From Benincasa hispida (taxonomy: Eukaryota > Streptophyta > Magnoliopsida > Cucurbitales > Cucurbitaceae): a stretch of 64,000 nt of DNA. Made by a program: the position numbers and the translations under genes. Below the pieces are notes generated by a model. It was not told the DNA's origin and did not search any database. It saw nothing but the letters and a program-made list of their open reading frames with translations. Shown one piece after another: positions 57,001-64,000 of this stretch. The stretch's first letter is position 1, and every line of letters begins with the position of its first letter. Location: contig NC_052360.1 of NCBI RefSeq assembly GCF_009727055.1, forward strand, positions 66,570,553 to 66,634,552, read 5' to 3'.

Positions 57001-58256
57001 GGCAAATACACTAATTGTAATGGTACTCTCGATATAATAATCAAAGTACTGACGATAAATTCTCTAAAAAATAATATTTCTTTGGACTGACTATTTTTCA
57101 CATGAGCAATCCTTTGAATTCTCACATACTCATCACCACATGCATACCTACGGTTTGGCTAAAAAATTATCTTCCTTTGGGCCGATAATCATTTGCATAA
57201 ATTAATGAATATGCATATCTTATATTTTAGAATTAAACTAATCTAGATGACAAAAACTACTTTGATAACATATTATTTTGACCAATTCAATCTAAAATAT
57301 AAGACACAATAATATAATAATATTATTGTACAAATAATAGAGGAAGAACACCAAATAATCTTTACCAAAATTCACTCAATAATTGTATACAATATACAAT
57401 TAAAGTAACATAAACATGTGAATATCACCAAAAAATTATCAATCATATTCAAGTTGAAACCACAACATAGGTGATCAAATTTAAATTTAATCTATGGTAA
57501 TAATCGGTCTAATTAGAACTTAGATCAATCTAACTAGAACTTAGATGCAGACAATTATCAATTAAAATTAAGATTTAAATTAACATAACCATCAATTTAA
57601 AAAACTAGATCTTAAAATCACAAAAGTATTATTAATTAAAGACGAGATTCAAATTCACTAATTTAAACCAATTAAATAGGTAATTATCAACCAATTCCTA
57701 ATTAAATAGGAATTACAATTCCGATTGATTAAATCTTGATAAATATAAGATTTTCAGCCAATTTTAACCTTAAAAATACCGATTTCAACAAACAAAAAAA
57801 ACACCAGTGATGGGATTGCCGTTGGCAATATCAAACATGAAACACTAGTAAGCCCTTAATCGGCAAGTAGCCGACACCCACGACCGGCGAAAGCTTCACC
57901 CAAAAATCCACCAAATTCATTTAATTAGAACCCCATTCAATACTAGCAAGAAAGTAGACTAGCTAAAATAATAATAATAATAAATAAAACCCCAAACTGC
58001 ACAAATGGTGAACCACCACCGGAGAAGAAAGAAAAACAGAAACCAAAATTGCCGACTTCTCTGATGGGATACCTACTGCCGGCGAAGCGTCTTCAATTCG
58101 TATTGTCCAAGGGGTTTTCGTGGGTTGGTGTCACAAAATAAATTTCCTTTTTTTTTTAAAAAAAAAAAAAAATCTTTAACCATCTATATCGAAACCAAAA
58201 TTGAATCATAATACCAATGGAAAACGAACATATACCAACAATTCAACAAGATATTA
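57001..58256 (-). other. leader and 5' part of the copia element
   Basis: AT-rich with no recognisable domain, longer than a usual copia leader, so part may be an insertion. 57820-58110 is richer in C and contains CCGGCGA / GCCGAC phrases (for example 58013-58025). Confidence 0.5.
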
Positions 58257-58268
58257 GCTTTAATACCA
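58257..58268 (-). other. primer binding site of the copia element
   Basis: Minus strand TGGTATTAAAGC matches the initiator tRNA-Met complement with two mismatches, three bases from the LTR end at 58271. Confidence 0.7.
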
Positions 58269-58270
58269 CT

Positions 58271-58465
58271 TGTTGACATAATTACTTTAAATCTATATTG
58301 AATAGATTAACCCTAGAATCATTCATGACAAATTTCCAAAAATATGATAGCTTTAAGATGACTATTGTCTTCTTCAACCAAAACTCCGAATGCCCTTAGT
58401 GGGATCTTCTCGAGATGAGATTCAAGAAAGACCAAATGCGTATTGTTTTGGTATACCAGGGACCA
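58271..58465 (-). repeat. copia 5' LTR (right copy), truncated
   Basis: Similarity to the left LTR runs from 58274 to about 58465 and then ends, where a different repeat begins. The rest of the LTR is missing or displaced. Confidence 0.78.
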
Positions 58466-58565
58466 TCTGATCTCTGAATTACACTTGCGTGCATCACAAA
58501 CTCAACCATGAAGTAGTCATCCATCCGAATTACACTTGAGCATACTGCATGTCTGAAGGTGATAG

Positions 58566-60220
58566 TTTATAGAAATACAAGCTATTGTAGCCTTTTACTT
58601 AGAATTATGAGGGTTGATGAGCAAAGTATGCGTTAATATTGCTAAGAATTCATGAGGAATAATGAGCTTGCATCGATCAACACTGAAAATCCCTATTAAC
58701 CCTATATCATGTGTTATTTTGCGTCAAAATGTCTATTTTTGTAGTTGTCGTAGGAATCGACCGCATGCGTTGATCCCAAGTCATCGAAAAGTAATCGCAT
58801 GCGTTGATCTTAATGAAGACATGTTGGTCGCGTGAAATTCCGCAACTACAATGATAACCACAATAGGAAGATGATCACAAAGTGGTGGAGTGCGTTGATC
58901 CTGCAGAAGAAATGAATATGAACGCATACCTCGGGATGTCTGGGCTACTCAGCAAACCTTCTAAAAAGCGGTCAGACCATGATGCAACGATGACATTTCA
59001 CCTACCACGTCAGTGATGACAGTAATTCAGAGCAGGATTATCAAAGTTGTTGTCATTTGAGCTCTATAAATAGAGCCTTGGAGCCCAAATTCAAAGTATC
59101 TGGGACTCTACCTTGGGCAGATTCTTTTGATCACAGATGAGAGCATGAGCAAGAAATTCAATTTTTTCACTTCTACAACTTCCTCCGAGTGAAGACTGGA
59201 GCTTCGCTGGAGATAGAGCTTGAGAAAGATTACTCCACCGCCCATCCATTCCACAACCGATAGCCTATACACATATTTGATGGAAGCAAGAGATTGCCTA
59301 CATTTAACCTTCCATCTCTCTTCTCAACTCTGTATAGTATTACATTTTGGCTTAAACATTAATATATTTTGTATTCAATGCATCTCTTTAGTTCCTTCAA
59401 CACCATTTTCATTATTCTTTTCTCCTTTATCATCTTTTACTTTTATTGCAATGAGTTAAGTGTAGATTGCAAGAGTTATCACATACTCAATCATGTGCCA
59501 TAGAGATATGACACATGTAGCAAACCATCGAGAGGTGTGCTTTACGCGAGTATTGTGAGCTAATCCTGTTTTTTTAGTGCGAGGCTATCGCAATGCTTGT
59601 CTACGAGCAGAGTAACTATAACCAACTACCCGAGAGGGTAAGTAGTGGAACTCACTAAGCAAAATAAGCAATGTTCCTAGAGACGGGAATAATCTTATGC
59701 TCAACGTAACGATGCGTTATAGAGATATAAGCATATGGTTGACCACTAAGAGATGTGCGATGCATTAGTGTGGCGAGCTAGGATTACCCTTTCGACCAAC
59801 TTAATGACTTGGTGAAATTTTTTCCCTCAACCCTACTTCTCCATGCATCTTATTATGCGTTAATAGTTGCCGCATCTCTACCGATTCTTATAGTAAAACT
59901 TCAATTGTTCAGTCTTTTTAGCTAGAAGTAGAAGTAGCGCATAGTTAATCAACTTCTTTCTTTTTATTTTTTATTCTCTGCCTCAAACGCATTACTTTAC
60001 AAATATCACTTAGTTTTAAGTCTCCTTATTCGACCTCGAATCATCCTGAGAAACTTGCAATCTCGTTATACTTGGTGAGAGAGCAAGAAAACTTGTGACA
60101 GGATGCATGGTCATCACATACATGATTAACGCATAATGCAGATTCTTCATATTAACGCATGACCATCAACACATAACAATCAACGCATATCAAACATAAC
60201 AAAAATTCATTCCTCAACAA
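58566..60220 (+). repeat. Tat/Athila-like LTR, plus orientation
   Basis: TATAGAAATACAAGCTATTGTAGCCTTTTACTTAG...AAGAATTCATGAGG at its start matches in inverse the sequence at 61580-61704. A TATA box lies at 59065-59072. Phrases TGCGTTGATC and AACGCAT recur. I see no primer site or gag after it. Its limits are set only by comparison with the inverted copy. Confidence 0.6.
59065..59072 (+). promoter_or_regulatory. TATA box of the Tat/Athila-like LTR
   Basis: TATAAATA inside GAGCTCTATAAATAGAGCC, the same palindromic setting seen at 17341-17356. Confidence 0.6.
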
Positions 60221-60239
60221 AAGGCTTAATGATGTGTTC

Positions 60240-61704
60240 TGTATATGTGATGGATTAAGTGTTATGCAATATCTTATAAATGCATTGTTTTGCCTAGTTA
60301 GACCTAAGTATAAATCCAACTAGAATCCTGGTGAGTTCAGGATCAAAATCAGAGATTGCATTCTATCGATACGTTGACAATGATTTTTTCGATCTTGACG
60401 TGAATTGTTTGTTACATATGCAATGAGTTTGATCATATTCTATCACTAAAATAAATAGTGGTGGATGCGATGAGAATCACAATCGTAAGTAAAACAGACT
60501 ATGTTGAGAGATATAGGTTTCAAATGAATAAAGATAGGGTTGAGAAAAATATTCATTAACAATTCCTAAATAGCTGCATAAATCACGCGCTCAAGAAAAT
60601 CATTCAAAAATCTCCTACACTTCTCAGTGTATTTAGCCACCATATCCTATTTCTAGGATACATACGATAGGTATTAGTGCAAAAGATGTCTCCCTATTTT
60701 TATAGATAATCTCTACTTGTTTTATGCGATTTAAATCCTTTATTTTTTAGAACATAGATTCATTCTATTTAGAACAATCTTTCAACTTATTCAAATAGTT
60801 TATAAAACATACATAAAACAAGCTGAACACACGATTAAGCTTTATTTAGTTCATGTTAGTTGCAATGTTTTTCAACCCATAAGGAAATTAGTTTCTCATG
60901 GTAGAAGATGGAGAGATGGATAGACAAAATATTGTAGATGCATTCATATTGATAAAAGAAGTTTTTCAACGTTTTACACAATATAAATAACAACATAGCA
61001 AAGGAAAAGAGATAGAGATGGATTATCAAGCCGTGGGGTGAAATTCCTTACTCCTTTTGGCTCTGTAGATAACTGCTTCGTAAGATTGTGCTGAAGGTGA
61101 AGTTTTTCCTTTGTTTTTCCGAAAAAAATCTTGAGCTTTCACTTGAGGCTTCATGAGGGCTCGAAGGGAAGTATTTATGAAGTGAGAAATTGTGTAGAGT
61201 TTCCTCCAATGTCTTCGCTATCTTTTGCATGGAAATCTCGTTGAGTAGTTATAAGCGTCAAGGAGCACTTCTTCCTCTCTTACTAATGATTGTACTGACA
61301 GAATGCATTAGTTGCCATACCCTGTACACCGCCTGCTCCGTGTCAGAAGTTAATTGGCTCTGCCGTGAAGCTTTCTTGTCAGCTACCAACTTGATCTTTG
61401 ATTTGACCTCCACCGTCCATGCATGATGTCACTTTCTGTCGCATGAGGTTATGTTTTCAACTATGTGATTTCAATGTTGGAATTAGGAATTCCTTTGTGG
61501 TGATACCTTGTGATCGCATAAATAAATTTTCTGCACCCAAACAGGATGATTTTTTATATTTTTCGTGGATTGTGAGATTTTGTACACATGTGATCATATG
61601 ATATAATTAATTTCATGAATTTCTTACCAAGATATCGCATTTTCCAAGTTTTTTTCCTAATTTTTTTAGATAAAAGAGGTAAAATAACTTGTATTTCTAC
61701 AAGA
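60240..61704 (-). repeat. Tat/Athila-like LTR, minus orientation
   Basis: On the minus strand it starts TGTAGAAATACAAGTTATTTTACCTC at 61704 and continues AATGCGATATCTTGGTAAGAAATTCATG, similar to 58566-58650. ATAAATAC at about 61166-61176 (minus strand) may be its TATA box. Frames at 61048-61601 are chance frames. Confidence 0.55.
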
Positions 61705-62048
61705 ATACCCCTAAATTTAAAACAATGTTTGTCCTCAAGCATATATTTAGAGTCCTAATATATGTTAATAGTTTTGACACATTTCCTAGACCTTTTAAGG
61801 TGCCTCCTATTCTAGATTTGCTAGACCAGTGTTTTCCTTCATCTCATTCTTTTACCTTATGGAAATATTTCCAGCCTTTAGATGTGGTAAGCTTATTTTT
61901 CAAAAATCCCTTACTCATTTCCAAGGCTATCTTATATTCATTTTTCAAGAATGGGCTTTTGGTTTTAAAATTTAGTAAAAAGATTCTCCTTGGTGTGCTT
62001 ATTTTGGTTTGATCATGCGCTGATCAAATCATTCCCTTTTCGTTTTGA

Positions 62049-62243
62049 CTTGCCCCCATGGGTGTCATGTAGACATCCAACTACGGGCAAGGTGCTCTTT
62101 TCAAACTTAACTCATGTCTTCAAAAATTTTGAACATAGACATGGAGTTGCGATCAATTATTTTTTGCGTTGATCATGATTCCCACCTTTGTTATGGCTTA
62201 CCCCTACGGGTGTCATGCGGACATCCAACTACGAGCAGGCTTG
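62049..62243. repeat. duplicated GGGTGTCATGxxGACATCCAACTACGxGCA block
   Basis: CC(C)C(A/T)(T/C)GGGTGTCATG(T/C)(A/G)GACATCCAACTACG(G/A)GCA occurs at about 62053-62090 and 62203-62240, 150 bp apart; a third partial CTTGCCCCCACGGG is at 62240. Confidence 0.82.
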
Positions 62244-62677
62244 CCCCCACGGGCCCTATTCTTGAAATTTTGTGAACAATGATTGCTTTAAAAGATTGGA
62301 TTTGTTTGAATTTAGTTAAGAATAGGGTTTAGAAGCGTTGAGTGTCGCGATGAGTTTTGGAATGCACTGAAATCTCGACTCAATGCATTCCAGTTAAACT
62401 CATTACAGAAGATGGAACCTCAAAAGTCAAAATTCGACCATTAGGATCACTGAAAAGACGCCATCATAGGCGCCACCAGAAATTGCTTCACATCAGACCT
62501 TCATTTAATGTGCGTGCATCATTATGATATCAATTCTTGAACCAAGTGATCGATCATTTCCTCTTCCCTCTCACGCTTATTTAAACCCTATTTCCCCTTT
62601 TTTTTCCTACGCTTTCAAAGAACCCAAACCCTTGTGATTATCACCGAACCCTTATCCGACATTCTCTTTCTATAACA

Positions 62678-62752
62678 ATGGCCCATCAAAATCCTACCCC
62701 ATCCACTCCCGCTACCACCTCATCTTCTTCCTATGAAGTGATATGCCATTGA
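62678..62752 (+). pseudogene. start of an ORF antisense to the Tat-like element (24 codons)
   Basis: ATG at 62678 after a pyrimidine-rich leader opens MAHQNPTPSTPATTSSSSYE and stops at 62750. Its orientation is opposite to the surrounding element. Some Tat-lineage elements carry an antisense ORF between integrase and 3' LTR, so this may be a remnant of one; the evidence is thin. Confidence 0.25.
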
Positions 62753-62923
62753 CGAACATGAAGGATCTCTTAACGAAGAGCATCCATGAGCGCATTCAGA
62801 TCTTTCCGATTTCATTGTGACCGAAATACAACATACACATTTTAAAAAATAGTTCTGCAAAACAACACTAATTAATGGCATACTTTGAACACTAAAATAT
62901 AAAGGAAAGAGTTCTCATACCAG

Positions 62924-64000
62924 TTGAAGACCTTTTTTAAGCTTTGAAACTCAGACGCAACGGAAGACCTCTACTCGAACTCTATCGCCCAGCATCAGTC
63001 GGCTGCAACAGTATGATCGTTTACACGAATGGTAGCAACACGAACAGTCACGAACAAGTGAACGCAGCGGAGACGACACCACCAAAAAAGGAGCCCTTGG
63101 TATTCTCGTAGTGAGAATCCAAAGTGTGGTCTTTGGTGAGTTTGGTAGAGGTTGGAGAAAGAACTAATCGTGTACACGATAAGCAAGTGGGAGAGAACAG
63201 AAGCTATCGTATAGCTAAGTGCTTATAGTTTAGAATAAGCTACACGATCGTGTAGGTTTTACTAAGCGATTGTTTAGTAAATGGTAGATGATCGTTTAGA
63301 AAACATGGCAAACTATGCGATTGTTTAGGAAAGCTAAGCGATTGTTTAGGGACTAGCATGTGATCATTTAGGCACGTGGTGTGCGATCGTTTAGGTGATG
63401 AGTGACTATCGTATAGGCTCTCGACTGTGCGATCGTTTACATTTCCACACCGATGCCAATTTTTTCGAACTTTTGCAAAATGAAATTTTTTTTTCATTTT
63501 ATTCACCGGTTACCATAACTGAATGAGGCTGCTCCCATTAACGCATGACCGAGAGAAATTTTAAACCAATTATCATATAATTAACCAATTTAATAATTAA
63601 TGAATATAATCATATTATATTCTTACCGTATAGTTTGATATCACATATCTACTATAGTAATTTCTCCTCTACATGATACAAATCATATTTATATCTAAAT
63701 TCCTCTAAAATAATATATCTCATACATTTAGTCAATTGTATCATATATAATTAACCAATTCAAGTATATCATATATAATCAAACTCCCCTCTTGTCAATT
63801 TGAACATTTCAAACTAACCCAAACACAGATTCTCGACTTTATCCAAGCTACCCATGGGATCTAATGGACCTGTGGCTCGAAGTTCCAACGGTCTGTGAAT
63901 AACTAACTAAACTCTGTAGCCACAAGATTCACCATCTGTTAACTGTTAAGCATTCTACTAAAGACCAACGGCTGAACTTTTCTTACCACAGATATATTTC
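62924..64000 (-). repeat. copia 5' LTR, minus orientation, cut by the window edge
   Basis: TGAAGACC at 62924 after a primer-site-like ATACCAGT, then sequence matching 15031-16290 in the same orientation (for example CTTGTCAATTTGAACATTTCAAA at 63792 and GTGAATAACT at 63895). Same family as the elements at the left end of the window. Confidence 0.85.
63180..63440 (-). repeat. CGATCG motif cluster in the third copia LTR
   Basis: About ten variants of GCGAT(C/T)GTTTAG at 15-25 bp spacing, for example GCGATTGTTTAGTAAATGG, ATGATCGTTTAG and GTGCGATCGTTTAGG. Confidence 0.8.

Larger units (their letters stand above)
52053..58465 (-). mobile_element. degenerate copia element, minus strand
   Basis: A 6.4 kb element with a left LTR at 52053-52542, polypurine tract at 52543-52556, domains in minus-strand copia order (gag, knuckle, protease, integrase, RT, RNase H) and a primer site beside a truncated right LTR at 58271-58465. 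All domains carry stops and frameshifts. Confidence 0.9.
61705..62923 (-). mobile_element. internal 3' part of the minus-strand Tat/Athila-like element
   Basis: Next to the LTR the minus strand reads GCTTGAGGACAAACATTG...AAATTTAGGGGTATTC (61705-61741), the Athila/Tat-type 3' phrase with a purine tract. Beyond it lies non-coding spacer with a duplicated block (62049-62243). No RT or integrase is present before the next LTR at 62924. Confidence 0.55.

Overview
This window is nuclear DNA of a eudicot plant. It is AT-rich, packed with LTR retrotransposons in several states of decay, and holds one convincing protein-coding gene, an intact GRAS transcription factor. The style of the repeats (long-LTR copia elements, foldback elements built of phrases such as AATTTGTAACAATTTAGT, GATAGA-rich minisatellites) suggests a cucurbit, but that is my impression and was not tested by a search.

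Layout. 1-17131 is a nest: a plus-strand Ty1/copia element (off the left edge to 14170) carries an almost full-length minus-strand Ty3/gypsy chromovirus (5572-13980, GTGGA target duplication) inside its 3' LTR, and seems to have landed in a related minus-strand copia element whose 5' LTR is 15031-17131. 17132-23900 holds LTR-like DNA and a degenerate Athila-like gypsy element with a short ORF resembling a plant transposon/env-like protein. 23900-33400 is a 9.5 kb AT-rich spacer with MITEs, foldback elements and minisatellites but no gene I can support.

33419-36470 is the gene: a HAIRY MERISTEM / SCL6-22-27 type GRAS factor of 746 aa in one coding exon, with a perfect 21-nt miR171 site, two upstream ORFs and a possible leader intron. 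Three copies of one MITE family lie around it, one about 540 bp after the stop.

36500-52000 is mostly non-coding: a foldback element, an LTR fragment, a Harbinger-like non-autonomous element (43186-44895, TTA duplication) filled with 217-bp and 10-bp tandem arrays, a solo copia LTR (46015-47982, AAAGT duplication), a LINE fragment and a small GC-richer island with G-box and W-box. 52053-58465 is a degenerate minus-strand copia element. 58566-62923 contains two LTRs of one Tat/Athila-like family in opposite orientation, and 62924-64000 is another minus-strand LTR of the long-LTR copia family seen at the left end.

All polyprotein genes of the transposons carry stops and frameshifts, so the GRAS gene is the only locus I expect to make a functional protein. 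Its expression logic (miR171 cleavage site, uORFs, nearby MITEs) is the main functional content of the window.
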